Part shown: piece after piece, positions 1 to 7,972 of the stretch
How positions within the stretch are numbered: the stretch's first letter is position 1
Layout of the letters: the number at the start of each line of letters is the position of its first letter
Origin: Pseudomonas mandelii
GTDB lineage: Bacteria > Pseudomonadota > Gammaproteobacteria > Pseudomonadales > Pseudomonadaceae
Assembly (NCBI RefSeq): GCF_900106065.1
Contig: NZ_LT629796.1
Location: forward strand, 2,764,001 to 2,828,000
DNA length: 64,000 bases
Direction: 5' to 3'
Position numbers and translations under genes: made by a program
The notes under the pieces: model-generated
Told to the model about the DNA's origin: nothing
Seen by the model: the letters and a program-made list of their open reading frames with translations, nothing else
Databases searched by the model: none

Positions 1-1275
1 GATCTTTCCAGCTTTTGCCAACTGAATAACCTCGGCCTGACTGCCACTGGACAACATCTTTGTGCAGAGCGCGCCGTCATCGAATGTCGTTTAACCAAAG
101 CACCCGAGCCATGCCCCAAGTGCGGGGCTGCTGGTGTTTCACGCGGTACTGTCGATAGGCATCTTGCTCACACACCTTACGGACAACGACCAACCAGATT
201 GCTGCTGCGTATCCGTCGCTGGCGTTGTGCTTGCGGCTGTTTCTGGCATGAAGATACAAACAGTGCAGCACCTCCACGTTCAAAGCTTTCATATGGGGCG
301 ATACGCTGGGCATTAGCTGCCATCGTGCTGGATCATCTGTCGGTATCTCGTGTTGCGAGCCAGCTTGATGTTGCATGGCACACCGCTAATAATGCCATTA
401 TCAACGAAGGACGGCGCCTGCTTTTTAATGACTCGACACGTTTTGACGGTGTGACCGTGCTGGGCGTGGATGAGCATGTTTGGCGACATACACGCTGTGG
501 TGACAAGTACGTCACCATCGTGGTTGACCTTACGCCCGTGCGTAACAAAAACGGGCCGGCCCGCTTGCTCGATGTGCTGGAAGGCCGCTCCAAACAAGCC
601 TTTAAGCAATGGCTACAGAGTCGCCCCAAATCGTGGCGTGACCAGATCGAAAGCATTGCCATGGACGGTTTTACGGGGTTTAAATCTGCAGCGCAAGAAG
701 CCCTGCCTCAAGCCCAAACCGTGCTGGATCCTTTCCATGTCGTGCGCTGGGCAAGCAACATGCTGGATGAATGCCGCCGGCGTGTGCAACACGACATCCT
801 GGGCCGCAGAGGGCGTAAAAATGACCCGCTCTACAAAAGCCGTCGAACGCTACTGACTCGGATCAGCTACCTGTCTGACGCCAACAAAAAGCAACTGTTC
901 CAGCTGTTTGCAGATGAGCACCACCTCGAAGTGGATTGCACCTGGAGCATGTACCAACGGGTGGTCAGCGCCTACAACGAGCCGGATCGAAAACGTGGTA
1001 AAAAACTCATGGAAGAGGTCATAAATATCATTACAGCCAGCGACTTGCCCAAAGCGCTCATCGAGGTGAAAGGCTTGGGGGAAACGCTGAAAAAATACGC
1101 TGAGAGCATCCTTGCCTACTTCGACCGGCCAGGAACCAGCAACGGTCCAACAGAAGCTATCAACGGGCGACTTGAGCACTTACGAGGTACCGCCTTGGGC
1201 TTTAGAAATTTAACCAATTACATAGCCAGGTGCTTGCTGAAGTCAGGAGGGTTTAGAAATCAGCTACACCCTTAA
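1..1275 (+). CDS. ISL3-family transposase, 5' truncated by window edge
   Basis: DDE transposase that moves an ISL3-class insertion sequence. The frame is open from base 1, so the start lies outside the window; 424 codons are visible. A zinc-ribbon pair CPKCG (codons at 112–126) and CACG (226–237) marks the usual ISL3 N-terminal DNA-binding domain. It is followed by the DDE core: GVDEHVW, MDGFTGF, and a C-terminal GPTEAINGRLE carrying the last acidic residue. The tail with FRNQLHP is typical of the family. An internal ATG at 199 would remove the zinc ribbon and is therefore not the start. The protein looks intact where it can be seen. The exact IS name is not assigned. Confidence 0.9.
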   Translation, partial: DLSSFCQLNNLGLTATGQHLCAERAVIECRLTKAPEPCPKCGAAGVSRGTVDRHLAHTPYGQRPTRLLLRIRRWRCACGCFWHEDTNSAAPPRSKLSYGAIRWALAAIVLDHLSVSRVASQLDVAWHTANNAIINEGRRLLFNDSTRFDGVTVLGVDEHVWRHTRCGDKYVTIVVDLTPVRNKNGPARLLDVLEGRSKQAFKQWLQSRPKSWRDQIESIAMDGFTGFKSAAQEALPQAQTVLDPFHVVRWASNMLDECRRRVQHDILGRRGRKNDPLYKSRRTLLTRISYLSDANKKQLFQLFADEHHLEVDCTWSMYQRVVSAYNEPDRKRGKKLMEEVINIITASDLPKALIEVKGLGETLKKYAESILAYFDRPGTSNGPTEAINGRLEHLRGTALGFRNLTNYIARCLLKSGGFRNQLHP

Positions 1276-1276
1276 A

Positions 1277-1287
1277 TGCGAAGAGCC
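1277..1287. repeat. Probable right terminus of the ISL3 element
   Basis: The bases just after the transposase stop end in GCGAAGAGCC. Its complement GGCTCTTCGC resembles the GG-starting terminal inverted repeats of ISL3 elements. The left end and the target duplication are outside the window, so this is inferred from position and similarity only. Confidence 0.45.
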
Positions 1288-1288
1288 G

Positions 1289-1762
1289 TTCATCCTGGCG
1301 GCGAACTCCTTGAAGACCCTCAGGGTGACACCGGGGGGCGGGATGTCCATCGATCCTGAAGAACTCCGAGATCAGATAATCGCCTCACGTGAGCAGTTGA
1401 AGCATCTTGTCCAAAAACCAGAAGTGCCTAGGAGACCTTTCGAGGCAGCGACAGACCTTCTGGTAGAACAGGAAGCGAGTCCCTCCGTAGAGGCTCCAGT
1501 AAGTGCCATGGACTGTATCGAGTTGGTAGCTTGGCGTCGCTTGCAGACCGGCGCTGCTGTGCGCTACGTGTGCCTCCAGTCTACAAGTACGGGGCGATCC
1601 GCTGTCGCTACAGCCAGTCTGTTCACAGAAGCCATAGAGAGTCTCCCTACTTGGGTCGACGGCAATACCAACAGGCAAGTTGCAAATGCCTTGCAGAGCG
1701 GTGGACTCCATTGGTACGCGACTTTGAGCGAGGCGATGGATGCCTGGGATGCGGAGCTTTGA
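1289..1762 (+). pseudogene. Hypothetical protein remnant cut by the ISL3 element
   Basis: The reading frame is open through the putative IS end and continues to a stop at 1762. The coding-like text FILAANSLKTLRV begins directly at the IS boundary, before any start codon. The first usable start is a TTG at 1310. This suggests the ISL3 element inserted into a longer gene and left its C-terminal ~157 codons. The visible part has an Asp/Glu-rich helical stretch (SIDPEELRDQ) and then a 90-residue segment with CIELVAWRRL. I do not recognise the family. It converges on the minus-strand pair ending at 1780. Confidence 0.5.
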
Positions 1763-1779
1763 TGGCTCCACTAGGAGTT

Positions 1780-1986
1780 TCACTCACACCAAGGCCCCCA
1801 CGTTGGCGGGTTGTCCACGATATCGATGGACGTACCGAGCTCGTCTTGCATGTGTTCGAAGACTCTGTCGAGACTTGGATGAGCTTTCGATTCTCGTAGT
1901 GCGTTCACTAATTCCAGTAGCTCTCGGCCTTGGGCCACAGGCATTTGGATATCGCAATACACAGTGTCATCGTTGTCTCGTTCCAC
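1780..1986 (-). CDS. Small hypothetical protein (68 aa)
   Basis: A short acidic protein with no recognised domain. The chosen GTG start at 1986 has a GGAGA ribosome site six bases upstream. The gene lies 18 bases after the stop of the 2005–2412 gene on the same strand, so the two are probably one transcription unit. The composition is ordinary and protein-like, with few rare residues, unlike the shadow frames nearby. Function unknown. Confidence 0.45.
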   Translation of the reverse strand: MERDNDDTVYCDIQMPVAQGRELLELVNALRESKAHPSLDRVFEHMQDELGTSIDIVDNPPTWGPWCE

Positions 1987-2004
1987 GTCTATTCTCCGCC
2001 TGCA

Positions 2005-2412
2005 TCAATCCAGCTTGGGCTCACTGCAGGCAGCTCTGTGTGCCTTGAGATTCTGCATCTCTGATTGCCAGCAAGCCAGGAATTTATACCAGTCCGAGGC
2101 GTATGGCCCATCAAGCAACCTGGTCGAGCCGATACTTGCCTGGTTGAAACGCTCCCTCCAGGGCTGCGGAATAGTCTGCTCCAAAATGATGTCGATTCCG
2201 GAATGGTGATGCTGCACCGTGACACAATCCCGAAGCTGGTTGAGCTCAAAGGCCTTGACCGTATGAGGGGAGTTTTTTCGCTCTTGAAGTTCAAGGTCAT
2301 CAAGGATGGATAAGGCATCGAACGCCTTCGACTCGCCTGGGGATATGCTCGATAGCATCCACAAAGCCTTTCGTCTCTTGGCTTCTAGTTCGCGGAGTTC
2401 ATCGTCGGGCAT
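2005..2412 (-). CDS. Hypothetical protein (135 aa)
   Basis: Unrecognised soluble protein. The frame is open upstream to 2574, but the ATG at 2412 is preferred because AGAGG sits about eight bases before it and the upstream codons run through structured repeat A. The N-terminus is a charged helix (ELRELEAKRRKA); the C-terminus is mixed. It is the first gene of a two-gene minus-strand unit with 1780–1986. No signal peptide or membrane segment is seen. Function unknown. Confidence 0.5.
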   Translation of the reverse strand: MPDDELRELEAKRRKALWMLSSISPGESKAFDALSILDDLELQERKNSPHTVKAFELNQLRDCVTVQHHHSGIDIILEQTIPQPWRERFNQASIGSTRLLDGPYASDWYKFLACWQSEMQNLKAHRAACSEPKLD

Positions 2413-2439
2413 GTGAGTTACCTCTTGTTGGCGTTGATG

Positions 2440-2537
2440 GCATGCCGCCTGCGGCGTCAGGCTGCCGTGAATCGAGCCCCGCCAAGGCGTGTCTCGCCCC
2501 TGCGGGCTCGCATCCCTCACGCCTGCGCGCTCCGCTT
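2440..2537 (+). repeat. Structured repeat, copy A
   Basis: First of three related elements in the same orientation. Hairpins in order: CGCC-TGC-GGCG (2446–2456), CGCC-AA-GGCG (2480–2489), GCCC-CTGC-GGGC (2496–2507). Fixed single-stranded blocks are GGCTGCCGT after hairpin 1, CATCCCTC after hairpin 3, and the closing block GCGCGCTCCGCTTG. The fourth hairpin present in copies B and C is missing here. This copy lies between divergent genes (starts at 2412 and 2685), not after a stop codon. Confidence 0.65.
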
Positions 2538-2684
2538 GCTTGGTGTCTGAGGCTCTATGAAGCATAGATCGCAACGCATCCTACCCTCATGATTCGGAGC
2601 TCGGCATCGCTATTAGAAGCGTTCTGTTATCGTTCTAAAAGTAATTTAGTCGCTCTTAGTCATCAGCCTTCTGGGGAGCCGGGA

Positions 2685-3200
2685 ATGGACACAACTCGAC
2701 GCGTACCAGGCAGAGCCTACCAAACGGTTCGCGATCCTGAGCGTCTGCTCATCGAAGATCGCGCCAAAGCTCTATCTGCTGCAGGCTACCCGCTGCCAGC
2801 TGATGACCCGGCTATGTACGCTGAGCGAAGGCTGAAAGAGGCCAGAGCGGCAGCGCGTTCATCCCAGGTAGGTAGCGTTAGCGAAAACACTGCGGCTGAG
2901 CTCTCCGCAAGAGAGGTATCCCAGGTACTTAGGGAGGCCATTTTTGGTCGAACCGTTATGAGTAAGGTGGGTCATGAATCGTGGGACGAGATTTATGCCG
3001 GCCACTTCCAGATCAATGTAGACGGTTGGAAGGTCTCGATTCACAAAGACTGCGATGAGATCGACTACTGCGCAAACTGCGTGAGCCCAGATGGGCGGCG
3101 CTGGTCGTTTGACGCAGGTGATCGATATGGGACTGATCCTGTTGCCCTGCTCTCCGTCTGGGAGCATCAAACACTCGAGATGCTTTTGAAGGAAATCTGA
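2685..3200 (+). CDS. Pseudomonas conserved hypothetical protein (DUF7693-like)
   Basis: A 171-residue soluble protein. The C-terminal ~100 residues contain LSAREVSQVLREA, SWDEIYAGHFQINVDGW and CVSPDGRRW, and end in LLSVWEHQTLEMLL. I recall this pattern from a Pseudomonas-restricted domain family that I believe is DUF7693; the number is from memory. The ATG at 2685 is chosen over 2589 because GGGAG lies about nine bases upstream. The gene is bracketed by repeat copies A and B, and copy B starts about 14 bases after its stop. Molecular function is unknown. Confidence 0.7.
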   Translation: MDTTRRVPGRAYQTVRDPERLLIEDRAKALSAAGYPLPADDPAMYAERRLKEARAAARSSQVGSVSENTAAELSAREVSQVLREAIFGRTVMSKVGHESWDEIYAGHFQINVDGWKVSIHKDCDEIDYCANCVSPDGRRWSFDAGDRYGTDPVALLSVWEHQTLEMLLKEI

Positions 3201-3213
3201 CTCAACGCATTCA

Positions 3214-3327
3214 TGGAGCGCCCCTGACGGGGACTGCTGTCGTAGACCATGCCCTGGCTAACGCCAGTGTCATGGCCCGTAGGGCTTCCATCCTCGCGCC
3301 TTCGGCCATGTTGGCCTGCGCGCTCCC
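3214..3327 (+). repeat. Structured repeat, copy B
   Basis: Second copy, starting about 14 bases after the stop at 3200. Four hairpins: CCCC-TGAC-GGGG (3221–3232), CTGGC-TAAC-GCCAG (3254–3267), GCCC-GTA-GGGC (3275–3285), GGCC-ATGTT-GGCC (3304–3316). It shares GGAC-GCTGTCGT (one position variable), GGGCTTCCATCCTC and CCTGCGCGCTCC with copy C. Hairpins 1 and 2 differ in sequence from the other copies but remain paired. Confidence 0.75.
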
Positions 3328-3374
3328 CCACAGTCTCAAGACGTCGCATAGGCAACCACCGAGCTGAAAAATTT

Positions 3375-4402
3375 CTACCTGCCCAACCCCATCAGAAACT
3401 CGTCGACCCGTTCGAATAAATAAGTATTCGGGTCTCCGCCATCATCCTTCGCGATGAGCAATTTCTCTATTTGGGGCACGGTGAGTGAAACAATCAGCTT
3501 TCCTCCTTCTCGCATGGCACCTCGGATAACCTTGTCTGCTGAAGGGGCACACCCTTTGGGCGATATCATGATTGCAAGCTTTCTAAGGGCTGAGGGATAC
3601 AGATATCGCTCAGTCGTAACCACCTCCTTCTGAGTGATTGGGTCGGTATAATTTTTGAACTCAAAAATCACGTACCGGCTGCCCAAATCATTGAGCATGA
3701 GTTTCCAGATTTCAGCGTTAGGAAGTATTCGACATATGAGATCCCTGCGGTGAAGCTCATCATCGGTATTCGACTGCTCATGCCATCCATGAAGGTCGGT
3801 TTCAAACAGATACTTCAAAGCGGCGATGCACGCGTCCTCGAAAGCAGCCGCCATCTTTCGTCCAGGTCTAATACCCAGAAGTGTATCGGCCAATCGGCGC
3901 CCAGTCTTTTGGGGCATCTCTTTAGTTTCGGAAAGACCGGTTTCTAGCGCCAAGGCTGGCTTGGTGTAGGGAGATGTCGTTGCTTCGAAGAAGTGCTCCA
4001 GCTTCCGTGTAAGCCCTGGAAATCCAGCCGCGCGTCTGAATAGTTCCGCAGCATCCCAAATTTCGACCAGAGGGAATTCCTTCGCAGCCTCCGCCAAGCT
4101 GGGTGTTAATGGGCACGAAAAAGCAAGGATAGCAACGCGGGCTCCTACCAGCTCTCTTACACTATCTGCCTGTCTGAGAGCCTTCAGAAATAGACTGGGG
4201 GTGGGGGGAGATAAATATCTGTAGTGCTTAACTTCAGCTACGCCAACCTCACCGTCCCTTATAAAGGAAACGTCGATCTCATAATGCCTTTCCAAGGCAG
4301 TCATGCCTGAGGGTTGTTGCGAACATCCTCGTAACCCAGCGCCCGAAATATCTCGGCTACAAGCCGCTCCAGGTACTCTCCGCTTGAGTTGATATTGTGC
4401 AC
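3375..4402 (-). pseudogene. PD-(D/E)XK restriction-endonuclease-like gene, frame broken near 4302
   Basis: A nuclease-fold protein read in two frames. A GTG at 4402 with AGGAG five bases upstream opens a 34-codon frame. Its product contains EYLERLVAEIFRALGYED, the first helix of a restriction-endonuclease-like domain, and it stops at TGA 4301–4303. The rest of the domain is in another frame entered at ATG 4304: EIDVSFI (Asp11), then GVAEVKHYR (Glu24, Lys26). The two frames overlap as ATGA. The downstream frame stays open to 4574, but its extra N-terminus does not look like a nuclease helix. Most likely a one-base indel broke the gene; coupled translation is an alternative. It follows the DUF4238 gene. 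Confidence 0.6.
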
Positions 4403-4585
4403 AAAAGCTCCTGTGAGCTACCTGTAGAAGAAAACCAAAAGTCTGCCATCGGTCGTCTAAAATTTTTCGATAGTAAATCCTACTGATGGCGCCCAGGTTG
4501 GTGTAGCACACCACATCCACCAAAATCTCATGACTTTGTTTCAGACCTAAAAAACGCCAAGGCAGGCCGCTCATTTGAGGTAGCT

Positions 4586-5686
4586 TTAAGTCATCAGGGA
4601 GCCACCATTATGTTGTGCTCGTACTGTCTCTAAGTTCTCCATCATAAGTTTAAAATCCGCTACGAATTCCGGGTCACGATCCTGCCCGCGATCTCCGAAC
4701 CGGTTTGCCTTTCTCTTAATCTTGACCACTGACAGCCATCGACTGAGCCTGAGCTGAGAGCGCCACACAAAATGTTTGGCTGAGAGCTTATCTCCGCCGA
4801 TGGGTACGGGCTCTGTGGTATCCCAATTGCTTTGAAAGAGTGAGTCTGGCTCAAGCCTTTGGCAACTGTCTTTGACATACTGAGCTTGAGAGCTCGAACT
4901 AAAAATCACTGACGACGTCCGACTTCGGAACTGCAGAGAGTTCAATAGCCTGACGTCTTCTGTAGAGTTTAACTTGGTAAAGCCATCCCGCCCATTGCCC
5001 ACCTTATAGGTACGACTATCATAAAAGGTAAGCATTAAGCGATTTGATATGGGTAGAAAAATTTGTACCCCCCGCTTCGTCAGGCTGGTGGCACACATAC
5101 CAGTTTCGTCTTTTAAATACCAATTATAAAAGCAGGATGGATTGTCTGAAAGTACAAAATCCAAGGGTGTTGAGTTAATAAATACGTGGGGCTCCAGATC
5201 TCGAATGAGTGGCCAATTCAAAGCGCTTCCGACTGCTGAGATCCTTAACAGATCCTTCTCATCCTCAAGCACTATCGATACCCCTTCAAATTCCTTGGGA
5301 TCATGACCAAGGATTTTAAGCTGCTGGGCCACATATGAGTCTGTGTAGCTTTTCAAATTACCTCTTGCCGTCCCGTAAGCGCCGGGTGTTCTGCCTAACT
5401 GAACCAAAACAAAACGAAGAAGATCGATGTCCTGACGCGGAACTCTCTCAGTTGGGCTGGCTATTATCTGAGCAATCTTAGGGGCTGCCAGCGCCTCAAC
5501 GGTACAAAGAAAATTTTCAACTTGGTTATCTTTGTCGTAAAAGAAGTTTTCTGACAAAACACCTTCAGGCTTGGTGGAGCGAAGAATATCGCGAGAGCTA
5601 TCGTATGTCCAAACCTTGCCTTTGATAGCAAAGTTTCTAATTAATAATCGAGGAACATAATGCTGATTTTTTGTGATGTTAACCAT
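4586..5686 (-). CDS. DUF4238-type protein
   Basis: A 366-residue cytoplasmic protein. NQHYVPRLLIRNFA at residues 8–21 is the hallmark N-terminus of DUF4238, followed by the usual pattern VENFLCTVEALAAPKI about 55 residues later. The biochemical role of the family is unknown to me. The ATG at 5686 is chosen because GGAAG lies five bases upstream; the open frame to 5767 adds an unconvincing extension. It sits between an XRE regulator and a nuclease-fold gene on the same strand, spaced like an operon. That setting suggests a defence or conflict role, as inference only. Confidence 0.7.
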   Translation of the reverse strand: MVNITKNQHYVPRLLIRNFAIKGKVWTYDSSRDILRSTKPEGVLSENFFYDKDNQVENFLCTVEALAAPKIAQIIASPTERVPRQDIDLLRFVLVQLGRTPGAYGTARGNLKSYTDSYVAQQLKILGHDPKEFEGVSIVLEDEKDLLRISAVGSALNWPLIRDLEPHVFINSTPLDFVLSDNPSCFYNWYLKDETGMCATSLTKRGVQIFLPISNRLMLTFYDSRTYKVGNGRDGFTKLNSTEDVRLLNSLQFRSRTSSVIFSSSSQAQYVKDSCQRLEPDSLFQSNWDTTEPVPIGGDKLSAKHFVWRSQLRLSRWLSVVKIKRKANRFGDRGQDRDPEFVADFKLMMENLETVRAQHNGGSLMT

Positions 5687-5767
5687 GTAAACTTCCGTAT
5701 TTAGCCCATGTAGCGATGTTTGCCTACCAGAAACTTCGACAGGAGCATGAGGCTGGACACCCGGCAT

Positions 5768-6220
5768 TCACTCTATGTGCCAAAGCCGACCAACGGTGCT
5801 GCGTGGCAGTCCCAACTGCCGACTGACTTCCAACTGGGAAAGCCCAGTATTCTTCAGTTCCCGTACCGCCTTCAGTTTTTCTGCAGCAGCGGCTGATTGG
5901 GGGGCTACAAGTTTGTTTGGCTCACTAGGGAGCACCTCGTCGAGAACACCCAAGACGAGCAATTCAGCGAGCGTCTCATTCAAAGCTGAGCGTGCCGTCT
6001 TACCCTCATGGGAGGCAGCTACCAGTGTGAGAAATGTAAGTGGTGTTACCCCCAATGCCTGAGCGATATCAGCAGTTAGGTCGACACTGGCTGATCTAGT
6101 CGATGCCTCCAATCGGCTGATGTGCCCTTGATCGGTCTGGGCTTGGAGCTCTGTCTGCGATAAGCCCCGCCGCATCCTTAGCCACTGTAATGTTGCTGCG
6201 TACGCCTTGCGCAAAGACAT
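5768..6220 (-). CDS. XRE-family regulator with two helix-turn-helix motifs
   Basis: A 150-residue DNA-binding protein. Residues ~13–68 form a Cro/CI-type HTH (GLSQTELQAQT then HISRLEAST). A second HTH of resolvase/Hin type is at the C-terminus (GLSQLEVSRQLGLPRSTV). Pseudomonads carry several proteins of this two-HTH architecture. The start at 6220 (MSLRKAYAATLQ) matches the usual beginning of the family. The gene is divergent from 6377 and heads the minus-strand DUF4238/nuclease block, so it probably regulates that block from the shared intergenic region. Confidence 0.75.
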   Translation of the reverse strand: MSLRKAYAATLQWLRMRRGLSQTELQAQTDQGHISRLEASTRSASVDLTADIAQALGVTPLTFLTLVAASHEGKTARSALNETLAELLVLGVLDEVLPSEPNKLVAPQSAAAAEKLKAVRELKNTGLSQLEVSRQLGLPRSTVGRLWHIE

Positions 6221-6376
6221 CCAGGCTGTTCTCCCCCAAAAGGAGACGGTATGCCGCGTTTGATTGATCCCATTCAAATGTATATAGTCATAGCGATGGG
6301 ATTTGCAGCCTGCCTGCGCCAATCAACACGTGCGCCGCACGCTGAATTTTGCTGTCGTCATGAGGATCATCAATTT

Positions 6377-6772
6377 ATGGGTAATTCTTCGGAGCACGAG
6401 TTGCTCCGGGAGGGTGAGATATCGTCCTTCGGAACAGAGCTACCTCAAGCCGAAATAGAGGCATTGGTGGCGGATCGCTTCGGTCGGAAACCGTACTGTT
6501 TGGTCGAGGACTGGCTCATCTTTCACGTGGACGAGCCTCCTGAATCGCTCGCCAGGGTACGCGCCATAGGCCTGCAGACAATGTTCCTTTATTCCCATTG
6601 CGTCACCTACGACAGCCAGGGCCGGTTCCCTCCAGGGGGCTGGGTACGCTCGACCCTGTGCAAGTCGTTCGACGGCGTTTGCCTGTTCGAGACCCGGAAT
6701 ACGGTGTACGCCTTGGTAGGCAAAGGGCGCGAGATGACCGCATCGCTCAAGACAATATTCGGCTTATGTTAA
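6377..6772 (+). CDS. Pseudomonas conserved hypothetical protein (DUF6957-like)
   Basis: A 131-residue soluble protein. The core CLVEDWLIFHVDEP, then VTYDSQGRF, VRSTLCKSF and a closing FETRNTVYALVG, is the pattern I associate with DUF6957, a family largely limited to Pseudomonas (name from memory). The ATG at 6377 is preferred because GAGG lies upstream and earlier in-frame ATGs give an atypical N-terminus. It opens a plus-strand series of three small genes (6377–7675) that ends at structured repeat C. Function unknown. Confidence 0.65.
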   Translation: MGNSSEHELLREGEISSFGTELPQAEIEALVADRFGRKPYCLVEDWLIFHVDEPPESLARVRAIGLQTMFLYSHCVTYDSQGRFPPGGWVRSTLCKSFDGVCLFETRNTVYALVGKGREMTASLKTIFGLC

Positions 6773-6812
6773 TCGCAGGCGCTAAGCAGGCCTGCTCCAC
6801 ACGAGATGCACG

Positions 6813-7283
6813 ATGTTCAGGATTAGCATGCAAGACCAGGCCGGCCCGGTGGGTATGTTTGGGGACGGTCTCGCTCACTTTCACGCCTTGTCGCGATCCT
6901 TGGTTACTCATTGGTATCACGTCAGTCTCAAGCGCCGGCATGAGGGACGGTTCGTAGCTTATGAAGAGATGCTGAACGATGAGCCTCGCTTGGTAGAGCT
7001 GCTGGTCTCCCAAGACGAGAGCATGGTCATTGAAGATGTCCAGGTCGTTACCCCGGCATGGATGAACAAAGGGTCAGGCTGGAAGATGGAAATGCTGAAA
7101 TCACTTTCCATGGGGTTCAACCAGGCAGAAGTGCCAATCTGTGTTCTGCAGGTCGAGAGTGGTGATGTGTACGTCAATACCCATCAACGCGACCTGGATG
7201 TCGATGCCTTGGTTGGGGTCAGGGAGCTATATCGGCGCAGTGCTGCGACCACCGGCGTAGCCTCAGCTTCGAAGGCTGTGTAG
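6813..7283 (+). CDS. Hypothetical protein (156 aa)
   Basis: Unrecognised soluble protein with WYHVSLKRR and VYVNTHQRDLD blocks. The ATG at 6813 has no strong ribosome site, and the internal ATG at 6855 is a possible true start. The stop is two bases before the ATG of the next gene, which suggests coupled translation. No membrane segment or known motif is seen. Confidence 0.5.
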   Translation: MFRISMQDQAGPVGMFGDGLAHFHALSRSLVTHWYHVSLKRRHEGRFVAYEEMLNDEPRLVELLVSQDESMVIEDVQVVTPAWMNKGSGWKMEMLKSLSMGFNQAEVPICVLQVESGDVYVNTHQRDLDVDALVGVRELYRRSAATTGVASASKAV

Positions 7284-7285
7284 CC

Positions 7286-7675
7286 ATGGACGACATCAAT
7301 ACAGTCGCAGTCGATTTACACGAAAAGCGCTACTCGGACTTCGACCTTCTTCGCATCGCCAAAGCAGTGAATCAAGACTACGACGGGCTGGTCACGGCCT
7401 ACCTGGTGAATGTCCATATTCATGCGTGCAGTGCTGTTGGTGTGGTGTTCGGTCACATTTGCCCTGGGCCGTACCAACGATTTGCAGATGGTAGGCTGAT
7501 TCGGACATCAGACATTCAGTCCGTAACGAAGGAAGGCAGGTTTTGGGTGATCAACACGGTCAACTCGAAGTACGTCATTGCGACGTTTAGGCGTGACGTC
7601 GGGCGGCGTAGCTTGCATGAGTTCATGCGCATAGCGGGAGACAGGTATCTGCCAACGCCGGATCGCCTCCAGTAG
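7286..7675 (+). CDS. Hypothetical protein (129 aa), conserved in Pseudomonas
   Basis: Soluble protein with LIRTSDIQSV and FWVINTVNSKYVIATF. I recall similar uncharacterised Pseudomonas proteins with this pattern. It starts two bases after the previous stop. Structured repeat C begins about 16 bases after its own stop, repeating the arrangement of the 2685–3200 gene with copy B. Function unknown. Confidence 0.6.
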   Translation: MDDINTVAVDLHEKRYSDFDLLRIAKAVNQDYDGLVTAYLVNVHIHACSAVGVVFGHICPGPYQRFADGRLIRTSDIQSVTKEGRFWVINTVNSKYVIATFRRDVGRRSLHEFMRIAGDRYLPTPDRLQ

Positions 7676-7691
7676 TCGCTGATCGGTGTTT

Positions 7692-7810
7692 TGGGCTTGC
7701 CCCGCTTCGGGGACGGCTGTCGTGTACCAATCCCGCTGTTGCGGGACTTGGCCCCTTCGGGCTTCCATCCTCAAATCTCCGGCCCTGATCGGGCCTGCGT
7801 GCTCCGCTTG
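7692..7810 (+). repeat. Structured repeat, copy C
   Basis: Third copy, about 16 bases after the stop at 7675. Hairpins: CCCCG-CTT-CGGGG (7700–7712), TCCCGC-TGTT-GCGGGA (7731–7746), GCCC-CTTC-GGGC (7751–7762), GGCCC-TGATC-GGGCC (7781–7795). Fixed blocks: GGACGGCTGTCGT, GGGCTTCCATCCTC and GCCTGCGTGCTCCGCTTG. The third hairpin stem is the same in all copies, while stems 1, 2 and 4 vary and stay paired. Confidence 0.75.
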
Positions 7811-7972
7811 TCATTTCGCACGCCAGCACAATGTTGCCTGCTCGATCCCAGAACCGTTGTCACTGAACCCGGTCTCCGAGATTTTGAACACTTCTTCGGG
7901 AGCAGATAGTTATTGGACACTTTCAGCGATATCGTATGCTCGGTTCCCTATGCTTAGCCAAGGACGTGTGGC

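Noticed and set aside
3167..3355. Minus-strand frame through repeat B, and the similar frame 7623–7829 through repeat C
   Set aside because: They share peptide text (EDGSP, DS-PR-G) only because they translate the repeat; no ribosome site.
4295..4310. Programmed -1 frameshift in the nuclease gene
   Set aside because: No slippery heptamer such as A AAA AAG is present at the junction.
2440..7810. The three structured repeats as a CRISPR array or attC sites
   Set aside because: Spacing is kilobases rather than tens of bases, and no GTTRRRY core with the expected pairing was found.
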